From contig DKEW01000028.1 in assembly GCA_002452265.1 (NCBI GenBank), positions 46,358 through 110,357 of the forward strand: a stretch of DNA of 64,000 bases. The letters run 5' to 3'. Both the position numbers and the translations under genes were made by a program. The notes under the pieces were generated by a model, which made no database searches, was not told the DNA's origin, and saw only the letters and a program-made list of their open reading frames with translations. The DNA comes from Pelobacter sp. UBA6812 (GTDB taxonomy: Bacteria; Desulfobacterota; Desulfuromonadia; Desulfuromonadales; Syntrophotaleaceae). Of the stretch, positions 52,376 through 61,310 are shown one piece after another; position 1 is the first letter of the stretch; every line of letters begins with the position of its first letter.

Positions 52376-53659
52376 ATGGAGTCTCAGGTTCTTATTGTCC
52401 TGGCATTGCTGATCGGCAGCTTGGCCGCTACCGTGCCGGTGTTTATCGCGCTGTTTTTTGCCGGGATGGCAGGGCTTATGCTGGCCGGCATCGATGCGCA
52501 GATCGTGGTCGAAGTGTTGTATGGCAGCATGGACAAATTCGCCCTGATCGTGGTGCTGTTTTTTGTGCTGTGCGGCAATATCATGACCAGCGGCAGCATT
52601 GTGCAAAAGCTTATAAAAACGGCCGATGCTTTGGTCGGCTTTCTGCCCGGCGGACTGGCCGTGGCTGGCGTGCTGGCTTGCGGCTTTTTCGGGGCCATCT
52701 CCGGTTCGACCGTCGCGACGGTGGTGGCTATCGGCGGGTTCATGATTCCGGCCCTGATCAAGCACGGCTACGATCCTGAATTCAGCGTCGGGCTCATGAC
52801 CACCGCGCCGGTACTGGGGGTGGTCATCCCTCCGTCTATTTCGATGATCCTCTATGCGATGATTTCCAACGACTCGCTGGAGTCGCTGTTTCTTACCGGT
52901 TTTGTGCCCGGGGTGCTGATTATCATCGCCATGTCCATCTATGCCGGACTGTTTTGCCGCAACCGGGGTCAACAGACCCGCACGCGTCCGACGCTGAAAG
53001 AATTGCTGGCGGTGCTGCGCGAAAGCATCTGGGCGCTGCTGTTGCCGCTACTGATCTTTGGCGGCATCTATTCGGGCATTTTTACCGCCAACGAGGCGGC
53101 GGTGGTCGCTTGTTTTTACGCATTCATCGTGGAAATATTCATCCACAAGGATATGCGTCTGCGTGATGTGAAAAATGTCGTGGTATCGTCGGCGATTACC
53201 TCCGCCACGCTGCTGGTGATCGTTTCCGGGGCGTCGGTGTTCGGCGAATACCTGACCTTCGAGCGGATTCCCGACCAGATCGCCCAGGCGGTCATGGGTA
53301 GCGTGCAAAGTCCCTGGGTGTTTCTGCTGGCCGTCAATGTGTTGCTGCTGGTAGTCGGGATGTTCATGGATATTATTTCCGCCACCTTGATACTGACGCC
53401 GATTTTCCTGCCGCTGCTCAGTCGCTTTGGTATCGACAGCCTGCATTTCGGTTTGATCATGACGCTTAATCTCGGCATCGGATACTGCACGCCGCCGCTG
53501 GGAGTATCGCTGTATATTTCCGGAGCGGTGGCGGACCGCAATCTGCTTTACGTTTCGCGTGCGGTACTGCCGTTTCTGCTGATCCAGATAGCGTTGTTGA
53601 TGTTGCTGACCTATGTCCCGGACCTGGTGTTGTGGTTGCCGCGCCTGGTGTACGGATAA
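52376..53659 (+). CDS. dctM: TRAP transporter large permease (DctM)
   Basis: 427 residues, about twelve membrane segments of the IT superfamily. Two repeat halves carry SGSTVATVVAIGGFMIPALIKHGYDPEFSVGLMTTAPVLGVVIPPSISMI and the later FIPLLSRFGIDSLHFGLIMTLNLGIGYCTPPLGVSLYI in pieces, matching the family. It is the Na+-coupled carrier subunit. Seventeen bases after dctQ and twenty before uspA. Confidence 0.93.
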   Translation: MESQVLIVLALLIGSLAATVPVFIALFFAGMAGLMLAGIDAQIVVEVLYGSMDKFALIVVLFFVLCGNIMTSGSIVQKLIKTADALVGFLPGGLAVAGVLACGFFGAISGSTVATVVAIGGFMIPALIKHGYDPEFSVGLMTTAPVLGVVIPPSISMILYAMISNDSLESLFLTGFVPGVLIIIAMSIYAGLFCRNRGQQTRTRPTLKELLAVLRESIWALLLPLLIFGGIYSGIFTANEAAVVACFYAFIVEIFIHKDMRLRDVKNVVVSSAITSATLLVIVSGASVFGEYLTFERIPDQIAQAVMGSVQSPWVFLLAVNVLLLVVGMFMDIISATLILTPIFLPLLSRFGIDSLHFGLIMTLNLGIGYCTPPLGVSLYISGAVADRNLLYVSRAVLPFLLIQIALLMLLTYVPDLVLWLPRLVYG

Positions 53660-53679
53660 GCCGCACAAGGAGGAAGGTC

Positions 53680-54102
53680 ATGAAGATTCTTCTGCCCATC
53701 GATCGTTCGGAAGTCAGCACCCGGCTTGTCGCCGGAATCGTTGCGCGCACCCACTGGTTGCCTCCGGGAACCTTGACCCTGCTGCACGTGGTCGATATGG
53801 ATCGGCTCGCTTACCGCATGATCCCCGATTTTCAGCTGGAGATGGTTTCGGCCAAGGCTACCGAGGCCGGTGCCGCATTGCTGGAGGAGCAGGCCGCCGT
53901 ATTAAAGGCTGTCGGCTTGAAGGTCGAAACCCGCCTGGAAACCGGCGCACCCCGCGAGGTTATCCCCCGTGTGGCAAACGGTGAGAAATTCGCCCTGCTG
54001 GTCCTGGGGCGTCGTGGCACCGGCGAGGTTCGCGACGTGCTGTTCGGCACGGTGACCAACCATGCCCTGCATCGAGTGCACTGCCCGGTGCTGTTGTTCT
54101 GA
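53680..54102 (+). CDS. UspA-type universal stress protein
   Basis: 140 residues. Nucleotide-binding pattern: ILLPIDRSEVS at the start, and GRRGTGEVRDVLFGTVTNHALHRVHCPVLLF at the end, the G-2x-G-9x-G-S/T motif of ATP-binding UspA proteins with T in place of S. Position directly behind dctPQM recalls TeaD, which with TeaABC of Halomonas controls an ectoine TRAP transporter. ATG preceded by AAGGAGGAAGG. Confidence 0.85.
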   Translation: MKILLPIDRSEVSTRLVAGIVARTHWLPPGTLTLLHVVDMDRLAYRMIPDFQLEMVSAKATEAGAALLEEQAAVLKAVGLKVETRLETGAPREVIPRVANGEKFALLVLGRRGTGEVRDVLFGTVTNHALHRVHCPVLLF

Positions 54103-54127
54103 TCTTTGCCTCATGCACAGCTTTTTT

Positions 54128-54169
54128 GAACAGCCGCCTTCCCATGTGAAAGCGGCTGTTCTGTCTTTT
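54128..54169 (+). terminator. Terminator after the TRAP-uspA operon
   Basis: Stem GAACAGCCGC (54128-54137) and GCGGCTGTTC (54152-54161), followed by TGTCTTTT. Confidence 0.75.
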
Positions 54170-54947
54170 GGGCGGCAAAATTCCAAAGACATTCATCGCA
54201 GAGCGCGCAGAGGGCGCTGAAAAAATCAAGAGAAGAGAACCGGGGATTTGCAAATTTTCAATTCTGGTGATGCACTTGGCTCCAGTGATTTGTTTTACCC
54301 TTCCATCTTTTAGCACTTTTGTGGGCCTTTGGGACCATGAGGTAAAAAACGCAGAAATTAGAAGCTTGAAACACGAAGATCACGAAGATCACGAAGGACA
54401 CGAAGAAGTTCCGATAACGACAAAGCCACTACGAACAGGGATATTCAGGATAGACAAGATGAAAACCAGAGGCCTTGGGTTTAGGGCTTTATCCTGATCA
54501 TCCTGCATATCCCTGTAAAAGCAAGATTGCCAAGGAGAACGATCATTAACATATAAGCTCACGGAGGACACAAAGGGAAAAACTAAGGCAAGAGCCAACC
54601 ATAAAGGTCTGTTTTGTGAGTATTTCTTCGTGCTCTTCGTGTCCTTCGTGGTGAAAATTATATTTGGTTGTCCCCTTCATGCTGGCGGTGCAGCGATTTT
54701 TGAAGATTTGGGGCAACTTGAGAATAGTGCATAAACAGATTTTCAAAAATCACCAACAAACGATCCCTTGGCAGATCGGTATTTATCTGGGATCACAGTT
54801 CTTTCCGCGATTAAATGCATGGCCTTTCGCAGCCTCAGGATCAGGAATAACTGTTTTCAAATAGTTGGTTTTCCCTTATGTTGGTTAGGCTACGACGTGA
54901 ACCCGGCAATCCGCAAGAGCGGGTTGCCCTATGCTACGGAGGGTACC
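54170..54947. other. Intergenic region with repeat copy C and no supported gene
   Basis: 778 bases. Repeat material occupies about 54365-54660; between 54660 and 54930 the sequence is AT-rich with several stop codons in each frame. A ribosome site ACGGAGGGTACC lies before 54948. Confidence 0.5.
54365..54662 (+). repeat. Composite repeat C (82-base palindrome at 54435-54516 with CACGAAG arms)
   Basis: Left arm of tandem CACGAAGATCACGAAG words, then GAAGTTCCGATAACGACAAAGCC, the 82-base core at 54435-54516 differing from copy A at about six positions, and the right flank GCAAGATTGCCAAGG... CATATAAG. The right end at about 54629-54655 is CTTCGTGCTCTTCGTGTCCTTCGTGG, the inverted arm. This is the most complete copy: arms outside, palindrome inside. 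Confidence 0.9.
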
Positions 54948-55541
54948 ATGGAACGATTGGCTAACGCCGAAGGCCTGGTGGTCAGTCAGAAAAAAGAGTG
55001 GGGCGAGATTCTTACAGGATTTGAAACCCGCAATCGGTATAGAATATTGGACACGCAGGGGCAGGAACTGTTCCTGGCGGCGGAAGAGGGCGGCAACCTG
55101 CTGCTGCGTTGGTTTCTGAAGGCGTTACGCCCTTTCACGGTGCAGGTCCGGAGCATGGACAACGTCAGCCTGTTGCGGGTTAAAAGGCCCTTCCGGTTTT
55201 TTTTCCACGAAGCGGTTGTCAGTGATGCCGCGGGGCGGGTGTTAGGCACCATACGTCGCCGCTTTGCGTTGCTCAGACGCATTTATACGGTGACCGATAG
55301 CCATGGTCGGGAGATTTGTGAGTTGTTCGGCCCGATTTTGCACCCCTGGACCTTTGAAATGCGCCAGGGAGGCGTCGCGCAGGGCAAGATCTGCAAAAAG
55401 TGGAGTGGTCTGCTCAAGGAAGGCTTCACCGATGCGGATAATTTCGGTGTGACTTTCCAGCCTGGCTGGAGCGACGAGCATAAGGCTTTGCTACTGGGCG
55501 CGGTGTTCCTCATCGACTTTGTTCACTTTGAAAAACGCTGA
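54948..55541 (+). CDS. Scramblase / LURP-one-related family protein
   Basis: 197 residues. Strand pattern and pieces such as LVVSQKKEWGEILTGFETRNRYRILDTQGQELFLAAEEG, RFFFHEAVVSDAAGRVLGTIRRRFALLRRIYTVTDSHG resemble the scramblase family (tubby-like barrel). In eukaryotes such proteins bind membranes; bacterial members are of unknown role. ATG at 54948 follows GGAGGG. It overlaps no other gene but ends 16 bases before the next ORF, suggesting one operon. Confidence 0.65.
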   Translation: MERLANAEGLVVSQKKEWGEILTGFETRNRYRILDTQGQELFLAAEEGGNLLLRWFLKALRPFTVQVRSMDNVSLLRVKRPFRFFFHEAVVSDAAGRVLGTIRRRFALLRRIYTVTDSHGREICELFGPILHPWTFEMRQGGVAQGKICKKWSGLLKEGFTDADNFGVTFQPGWSDEHKALLLGAVFLIDFVHFEKR

Positions 55542-55557
55542 AACAGGTGGTTATATC

Positions 55558-56553
55558 ATGTCCGGGAATAAGCCTTTGAAGCGTTGGTCGTGTTTGGTGC
55601 TGGTCGCTTGTCTGGGGCTGTGCGGTTGTGCCTCGGCGCAGGTCGCTGAATCTTCCGCCGCCACGCCTGCGACGAGGCCAGCTGCTGCCTATGGTACCGT
55701 TCTGGGTGTCGGACATCTTGAAGCGGCCGGGTTGACCGAAACCTCGGGTCTGGCCGCCTCCCGGCAGGCAGACGGAGTGCTATGGGCGGTAAATGATAGT
55801 GGCAATCCGCCGGTATTGTTCGCCTTGGGCAGTCGTGGCGAGGACCTTGGTACGGTGCGCGTCGCCGGCGTAAAAAATATCGATTGGGAGGACCTGGCGT
55901 CCTTTACCTGGCAGGGCAAGGCTTATCTGCTGGTAGCGGATGTAGGCGACAACCGATCGGTGCGCTCCGAGGTGCTGCTGCACGTGGTGCCGGAACCGCT
56001 TCCCGGCAAGGATGGCCGCTTTTCCGGCACGGTGAACCCGGCCTGGAGCATTCGCCTGCGCTTTGAAGACGGCCCGCGCGACTGCGAAGGGGTGGCGGTG
56101 GATGAACAGGACGGGCAGGTTTGGTTGATGAGTAAACGTACCAGTGTGCCGATCCTGTACCGAGTGCCCTTGCACCCCTCCCAACCGGAACAAGTGCAGA
56201 CAGCCCGGCGCGTCTTCGAAATAAACAACCTTCCCGCTCCGACCAGCGATGACCTGTCACAGATTTACGGGCGTTTTCGCAGCTGGCCCACGGCTTTCGA
56301 TATGCAGCCCGGTGGCCGGGCGGCAGTGATTCTTACCTACAAGGATGCCTATCTTTATGTGCGCCAGGGCAGCGAACCCTGGGCGACAACCCTGGCACGC
56401 CAGCCGCAGATTCTGCTTTTGCCGGCCGCCGAGCTGTTGCCGCAGCGCGAAGCGGTTTGTTTTACGGCGGATAACGCCTTACTGGTGACTTCCGAAGGGC
56501 CGGGGGCAGCGATTTTCAGACTGCCTGCCGGTAGCGGCAAGCTTTCGTTTTAA
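55558..56553 (+). CDS. Lipoprotein with predicted beta-propeller fold
   Basis: 331 residues. Lipobox LCGC near residue 22. The mature part has repeated strand motifs (GVLWAVNDSGNPPVLFALGSRGEDLGTVRVAGVKNIDWEDLASF; CEGVAVDEQDGQVWLMSK; SWPTAFDMQPGGRAAVILTYKDAYLYV) typical of a six-bladed SdiA-regulated/esterase-like propeller. No catalytic residues can be named. TAATG overlap with the following metallopeptidase gene couples the two. Confidence 0.7.
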   Translation: MSGNKPLKRWSCLVLVACLGLCGCASAQVAESSAATPATRPAAAYGTVLGVGHLEAAGLTETSGLAASRQADGVLWAVNDSGNPPVLFALGSRGEDLGTVRVAGVKNIDWEDLASFTWQGKAYLLVADVGDNRSVRSEVLLHVVPEPLPGKDGRFSGTVNPAWSIRLRFEDGPRDCEGVAVDEQDGQVWLMSKRTSVPILYRVPLHPSQPEQVQTARRVFEINNLPAPTSDDLSQIYGRFRSWPTAFDMQPGGRAAVILTYKDAYLYVRQGSEPWATTLARQPQILLLPAAELLPQREAVCFTADNALLVTSEGPGAAIFRLPAGSGKLSF

Positions 56554-57080
56554 TGATAGAAAAGGTTGCCACATCGATGCATGACATGAAATATCTCAAT
56601 GGTTATCCGGAAAAAGTAGCCGGTCAGGTTGCACAGTTGATCGCACAGGACAAACTCGGCGCTTTTTTGAGAGGCAAATACCCGGTCGCCCACGAAATCA
56701 CCACCGACAAGGCCCTCTACGATTTTACCGTCGAGCTCAAAAACCGGTTTTTGCGTAAATCCCAGCCGTTGAGTAAGGTTGTTTATGACGGCAAGATCAA
56801 CGTGATTCATCAGGCCCTGGGGGTGCATGCTTTTGTGTCGCGAGTGCAGGGGGCTAAGCTCAAGGCGAAGCACGAGATCCGCATCGGCATGGTTTTCAAA
56901 CAGGCGCCGTTGGAGTTTTTGCAGATGATCGTGGTTCACGAATTGGCCCACCTGAAAGAAAAGGACCACAACAAGGCATTTTACAATCTTTGTGAATACA
57001 TGGAGCCAAACTATCACCAGCTTGAATTCGATGTGCGCTTGTACCTGACGCAGTTGGAGATCTTCGGCAGTCTTTATTGA
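56553..57080 (+). CDS. YgjP-like zinc metallopeptidase (M48-type motif)
   Basis: 175 residues. VVHELAHLKEKDHNKAFYNLCEYMEPNY is the YgjP/DUF45 signature, in which HELAH binds zinc with the later histidine in KDH. Members are cytoplasmic with unknown targets. The TAATG overlap is the assumed start; a second ATG at 56577 (MHDMKYLNG) is a reasonable alternative since the first residues look weak. Confidence 0.8.
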   Translation: MIEKVATSMHDMKYLNGYPEKVAGQVAQLIAQDKLGAFLRGKYPVAHEITTDKALYDFTVELKNRFLRKSQPLSKVVYDGKINVIHQALGVHAFVSRVQGAKLKAKHEIRIGMVFKQAPLEFLQMIVVHELAHLKEKDHNKAFYNLCEYMEPNYHQLEFDVRLYLTQLEIFGSLY

Positions 57081-57114
57081 GCAGGGGGCATGCCGGGGGA
57101 AGCTTTGGCATGGG

Positions 57115-57158
57115 GCAAAAAAGTGAGGCAGCCATCCGCAGGGATGGCTGCCTCTTTT
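57115..57158. terminator. Bidirectional terminator between the peptidase gene and the metal ABC transporter
   Basis: Perfect 13-base stem GAGGCAGCCATCC (57125-57137) with 57142-57154, A-run on the left, TTTT on the right. Ends both the peptidase gene and znuB-type gene on the minus strand. Confidence 0.9.
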
Positions 57159-57182
57159 CGTTGTGTGCAACTCAGGATCGGT

Positions 57183-58028
57183 TCAGGCTTCTGTGGCTTG
57201 TCGCACCTGCCACCAGCGCCACAGGCAGACGCCAATGGACGAGGCGAGGTAGGCGAGGCCGGTCAACAACACGGTGGTGGCGCCCGAGGGGAGGTCGTAC
57301 TGGTAGGAGACCGCCAGGCCGCCGGTGGTGAAGCAAGCTCCCAGCACGGTCGCCACAAGCATCATGCGGCTCAGGGAGTGTACGAATTGACCGGCGATGG
57401 CCGCAGGCAGTGCCAGCAGGGCAATCACCAGGATCAGGCCAACCACCTGGATGAGGATCACCACGGTCAGGGCGACCAGGCAAAGCAGCAACATGGAAAA
57501 AAAATCGACCGAAACCTGGCGCAGCCGGGCGAATTCCTCGTCGAAGGAAACCACCAGCAGCTGTTTGAAAAACAGCAGCACCAGCAACACGATGCCGACA
57601 TCGAGCCAGAAGATCAAGGTCAGGTGGCCTTGCGGGATCATCAGAATATTACCGAACAGGTAGCTCATCAGGTCGACGTTGTAGCCGGGGGTGCGCGCGA
57701 TGAGCAGTACCCCCACCGCCATGCCGACCGCCCACAGGGCACTGATGGTGGTGTCTTCCTGCTTTTTCCAGCGGATGCTGACCCAGCCGATAATCAGCGC
57801 GGCCACCAGCGCGGCGACGATGGCTCCGCCAAACGGACTACGGCCCAGGAAATAAGCCAGCCCCATGCCGCCAAGCACGGCATGGGCGATGCCGCCGGCG
57901 ATATAGCCGATGCGTCGCACCACCACATAGGATCCGGCCACACCGCAGGCGACGCTCGCCAGTAGTCCGCCGAGCAGGGCATTTTGCATGAAGGGTTGAG
58001 AGACGAGGGCTTCCAGTAAAGTATTCAT
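57183..58028 (-). CDS. znuB: Zinc/manganese-type ABC permease (ZnuB-like)
   Basis: 281 residues, about eight membrane segments. LGGLLASVACGVAGSYVVVRRIGYIAGGIAHAVLGGMGLAYFLG is the conserved N-terminal motif of metal ABC-3 permeases. Third gene of znuA-znuC-znuB; it starts eight bases after the ATPase gene ends. The family carries zinc or manganese; a zinc role is preferred only because of the His-rich loop in the binding protein. Confidence 0.88.
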   Translation of the reverse strand: MNTLLEALVSQPFMQNALLGGLLASVACGVAGSYVVVRRIGYIAGGIAHAVLGGMGLAYFLGRSPFGGAIVAALVAALIIGWVSIRWKKQEDTTISALWAVGMAVGVLLIARTPGYNVDLMSYLFGNILMIPQGHLTLIFWLDVGIVLLVLLFFKQLLVVSFDEEFARLRQVSVDFFSMLLLCLVALTVVILIQVVGLILVIALLALPAAIAGQFVHSLSRMMLVATVLGACFTTGGLAVSYQYDLPSGATTVLLTGLAYLASSIGVCLWRWWQVRQATEA

Positions 58029-58036
58029 AATGAGTC

Positions 58037-58780
58037 TCAGTGGGTGTGAAGAATGGTGTCGTGACGTACGGCCCGCAGCGGGGCGCCGTACAACTGCTCG
58101 ATCATCTCGCCGGTAATTTCCGCGGTGGCGTGGCAGACCAGCGTGCGGTTAAGGCAGGCGACGCGGGTGATATAGCGAGAGATGAAGCCGATATCGTGGG
58201 ATACGACCAGTATGGTGAGTCGCTGGTTGAGGCGCTTGAGCAGTTCGAAGACCCCCTCCTCGACCTTGGGGTCGATGTGCGCGGTCGGCTCATCGAGGAT
58301 CAGCACCTCCGGCTGGCAGGCCAGGGCGCGGGCGATAAGGACGCGCTGCAACTGTCCGCCGGACAGTGCGGTCAGGGGGCGATTGGCCAGGTCGGCGAGT
58401 TCCACCTCCTCCAGGGCCTGCTGGGCAAGCTGGTGGTCCGCTCGCCGGTAACCACCGATCAGGCGGGTTTTTCCGAGCCGGCCCTGCAGGACGGTCTCCC
58501 GCACGCTGATGGGGAAGTTGCGGTCAAAGGTGGCGAATTGGGGCACATAGCCGATACGCAGGCGCGCTTCGAATGGTGAAGAGCCAAATACCCGGACCTG
58601 GCCCTTTTGCGGCACCAGCAATCCGAGGATAATTTTAAGCAGGGTGCTTTTGCCGCTGCCGTTGGGGCCCACGATGCCGAGGAATTCCTGTTCGTGGATC
58701 GTCAGGCTGACGTCCTGCAGCACCATGTGCTCCTCGTAGCGGAAAGAGACGTCTTGCAGGGATATGATCGCTTCGCTCAT
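58037..58780 (-). CDS. znuC: Metal ABC transporter ATPase (ZnuC-like)
   Basis: 247 residues. Walker A GPNGSGKST at 38-46, signature LSGGQLQR, Walker B VLILDEPTAHID and the switch histidine in VVSHDIG. Typical of metal ABC ATPases. The frame is open ten codons upstream, but MSEAIISLQDV gives the usual start, one base after the znuA stop. Confidence 0.92.
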   Translation of the reverse strand: MSEAIISLQDVSFRYEEHMVLQDVSLTIHEQEFLGIVGPNGSGKSTLLKIILGLLVPQKGQVRVFGSSPFEARLRIGYVPQFATFDRNFPISVRETVLQGRLGKTRLIGGYRRADHQLAQQALEEVELADLANRPLTALSGGQLQRVLIARALACQPEVLILDEPTAHIDPKVEEGVFELLKRLNQRLTILVVSHDIGFISRYITRVACLNRTLVCHATAEITGEMIEQLYGAPLRAVRHDTILHTH

Positions 58781-58781
58781 G

Positions 58782-59690
58782 TCAATTTTCCAAAGAGGTG
58801 AGAAAGGCATCGGCGGCCTTGCGCAGATTGTCGATATAGTTTTCCGCCAGCGGGTCGATAGGTATCACCTTCCCGCCGATAGCACGAGCTACGGTGTTGG
58901 CGGTGGTACGGCTGAACTGGGGCTGAACAAAAATGACGCGGATGTTTTCCTGTCTGGCAAGGGCGATGATATTGGCCAGGCTGCGGGGGCCCGGCTCCTT
59001 GCCGGAGGCCTCGATGGCGAGTTGCTGCAGCCCGTATGTATCGGCAAAATAACCCCATGATGGATGAAACACCAGAAATTTTCGATGTGTAACTCTGGCG
59101 AGCCGGGTGCGCAGTCGGGTGTCGAGAGCGGTCAGGTCCGCCGCCAGCGAATCGAAGCCGGCCTGGTAGTCCTGGGCATGGGCAGGATCTCTTTCCGCCA
59201 AAGTGGCGCGGATGTGATCAGCCATGGTGCGGGCCAGGACCGGGCTGGTCCAAAGGTGAGGGTCGAGGTCTTCATCGTAAGCCCCCTCGGTATGCCCGGC
59301 CTTGTTGTGCTCCTCCTCATCATGGTGATCCTCCAGCTTGCGCAGGCGTATGCCGTCGCGCAGATCGACGATGCGCAGGCTCGGATTGAGTGCCGCGATG
59401 CGTTTCATCCATATCTGCTCAAAGGATACCCCGATCCGGTAATATATCTGCGCCCGGCTCAGTTCGGTCATTTGGCGCGGGGTCGGCTCGTAGGTGTGGG
59501 GACTTTGTCCCGGTCCGACCATGGCCCGGGCGTTTACATGCGAACCGCCGACACGTTCGACCAGATATTTGATGGGCAGGACGCTGACGAATACCTGGAT
59601 CGGCTTCTCCGCCGGATCCTTGGCCTGGGCCTGGGCAGTAAGGGAAAGCAGGATCAGCAAGGGGGTTAGCAGTCGTGTCCATCGGTTCAT
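58782..59690 (-). CDS. znuA: Zinc/manganese-binding periplasmic protein (ZnuA-like)
   Basis: 302 residues. Signal peptide (cleaved near AQAQAK). Metal ligands: VSVLPIKYLVERVGG, PHTYEPTPRQ, HRKFLVFHPSWGYFADTYGL and an aspartate near the end (IDPLAENY). A His/Asp/Glu-rich loop (DHHDEEEHNKAGH) near residue 120 supports a zinc role, as in ZnuA. First gene of znuACB. Confidence 0.9.
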   Translation of the reverse strand: MNRWTRLLTPLLILLSLTAQAQAKDPAEKPIQVFVSVLPIKYLVERVGGSHVNARAMVGPGQSPHTYEPTPRQMTELSRAQIYYRIGVSFEQIWMKRIAALNPSLRIVDLRDGIRLRKLEDHHDEEEHNKAGHTEGAYDEDLDPHLWTSPVLARTMADHIRATLAERDPAHAQDYQAGFDSLAADLTALDTRLRTRLARVTHRKFLVFHPSWGYFADTYGLQQLAIEASGKEPGPRSLANIIALARQENIRVIFVQPQFSRTTANTVARAIGGKVIPIDPLAENYIDNLRKAADAFLTSLEN

Positions 59691-59734
59691 GAGGTAGCGC
59701 TCCGGTTGGTGTCACGTAATGGCAATGGGACGGC

Positions 59735-59785
59735 ATGGTATAAAAACCACATGATCATAACATGTTGCAGGTGGTATAAAAATCC
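59735..59785. promoter_or_regulatory. Repeated TGGTATAAAAA motif upstream of znuA
   Basis: Two direct copies: ATGGTATAAAAACCAC (59735-59750) and GTGGTATAAAAATCC (59771-59785), separated by ATGATCAT and ACATGT palindromes. They lie 45 to 95 bases before the znuA start, where an operator would be expected. A third GTGGTATAAAA lies before the TSCPD gene. Not recognised as Zur, MntR or Fur consensus. Confidence 0.45.
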
Positions 59786-59796
59786 TGATTCTTTAT

Positions 59797-60423
59797 TCAT
59801 GCGGCATTCTGGATTATCTCATGCACAAAACCGGTCAGGCCGCGCATGACCAGCGCCACAGCTTTGGCCGCCAGAAAAATATACAACAGTCGTGGTACGA
59901 TCATGGCCGCATAGCCGCCGACAAATCGCATCAACGAATGGGAGCTGCTTGCAATCAGGTAGACGATCAGGCAACTGATGATGGACACGGCCAGCATATG
60001 CAGCGGGGTACGGTTCTGGGCCAGGATGATGGTGACCGCCAGGGTTCCCGGGCCAACGATAATGGGGAAGGCTAACGGAAAAATAGCGCGGGTGCGGAAG
60101 TCTTCGGACAGCAGGTTGTAGCTGAGCGATCCGCTCATAACGCCGCGCACGGCAACGATAAACAATAAAATGCCACCGGCTATGCGAAACTCATCCAGGG
60201 TCACCTCGAACAGATGCTTGAGGCTCCAATCCCCGAGCAGGGCAAACCCGATAATCATGGCCCAGGCCGTACCGACGCCCAGACGGATGACGGTTTGACG
60301 TTTGGGAACATCGATGCCTGAAGTCAGATCGCGATAGACCGGGATATTGCCAAGCGGATTGACAACTGCCAGCAATAGCAGGCTGTCGTGCAGCAACAGG
60401 GTGAAGGTGCCGAGATTTTGCAT
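59797..60423 (-). CDS. MarC family integral membrane protein 1
   Basis: 208 residues, six membrane segments, with the MarC signature LLAVVNPLGNIPVYRDLT at the start and AFPIIVGPGTLAVTIIL in the middle. Despite its name, a role in multiple antibiotic resistance is not supported; function unknown. The frame is open to 60525 but the Met at 60423 gives the usual start. Ends 107 bases before the znuA start in the same direction. Confidence 0.85.
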   Translation of the reverse strand: MQNLGTFTLLLHDSLLLLAVVNPLGNIPVYRDLTSGIDVPKRQTVIRLGVGTAWAMIIGFALLGDWSLKHLFEVTLDEFRIAGGILLFIVAVRGVMSGSLSYNLLSEDFRTRAIFPLAFPIIVGPGTLAVTIILAQNRTPLHMLAVSIISCLIVYLIASSSHSLMRFVGGYAAMIVPRLLYIFLAAKAVALVMRGLTGFVHEIIQNAA

Positions 60424-60817
60424 GCCGTACTCTCTCCGAAGCGTTGGGGGCGTTGACCCGGCCCCTGGAAAAGACAAAGAATGCAACTCTGACGTTGTCA
60501 TGGGTGATGCGAAAAAGTTTAACATAGCCCAATTCTCATTACAGCTATATATTTGTAGATCAAGAGTTTGCCGTGTACCTTTCAGTCATTTGTTAAGGGC
60601 GGTTCCATCTCATTTTCCGTGGGGACATTGCTCTTGACACACCAGGGACAACGGGCTAGAAAAAAGGACTTAAGGCGCAAAAGGGTGTTTTTCCTGCCCG
60701 ACCGCCGGCCTTTATATCGACTACCTTGACCCGGGGGACAGGTCTTACGGACTTGGCCCCTGGTTGTTTTTGGACCCCCGTCCAGGCTTTTCGGGCTTCC
60801 AACGACAGGAGAGCGGC
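60424..60817. other. Intergenic region between MarC 1 and the thioesterase gene
   Basis: 394 bases. Divergent promoters must be here. AT-rich around 60530-60570. No repeat or terminator recognised. Confidence 0.4.
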
Positions 60818-61279
60818 ATGCTTGAAGAGGGCGCGCAACAACTCAACCAGCGATTTTCCAGACAGATCCCCATGGTCCGGCACATGGGCTTCCGCATCAC
60901 GGCCTGGGATGGAAACAATCTACGCATGGACGCGCCACTGGCGCCCAACCTTAACGACAAGGGTACGGGATTTGCCGGATCCCTCGCCACGCTGGCTACT
61001 TTTTCCGGCTGGGCAGTGGCAACCTTGTTGGCTGAAAAGGTGGTTGAGCAGGATTGGGAAGCACTGGTGTTCGAGAGCGAGATCCGTTATCTGGCACCGG
61101 TCACCGGCGATTTTTACGCCATGGTTTCCGTGCCGGAGGAGGACGTTACGCACGCTTTCCTGGCGGCGCTCGAACAACGGGGGCGCGCCAAGTTGGTCCT
61201 GAACGTCAACATTTTACAGGATGGTGAAGAAAAAGTTCGTTACCGTGGGCGTTACGCAGTGCGGGTGCGTAAGGTATAG
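60818..61279 (+). CDS. YiiD-type thioesterase domain protein
   Basis: 153 residues, hotdog fold. MGFRITAWDGNNLRMDAPLAPNLNDKGTGFAGSLATLATFSGWA matches the YiiD C-terminal putative thioesterase domain. The acetyltransferase half found in full-length YiiD is absent, so it is a stand-alone domain. Acyl-CoA substrate unknown. ATG at 60818 preceded by GACAGGAGAG. Confidence 0.75.
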   Translation: MLEEGAQQLNQRFSRQIPMVRHMGFRITAWDGNNLRMDAPLAPNLNDKGTGFAGSLATLATFSGWAVATLLAEKVVEQDWEALVFESEIRYLAPVTGDFYAMVSVPEEDVTHAFLAALEQRGRAKLVLNVNILQDGEEKVRYRGRYAVRVRKV

Positions 61280-61310
61280 AGATTCTTTCATCTCTGAGGT
61301 TTTAAGTGTT

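Noticed and set aside
54546..54746. 66-codon minus frame with HHEGHEEHEE
   Set aside because: Translation of CACGAAG arms; a familiar false gene in repeats.
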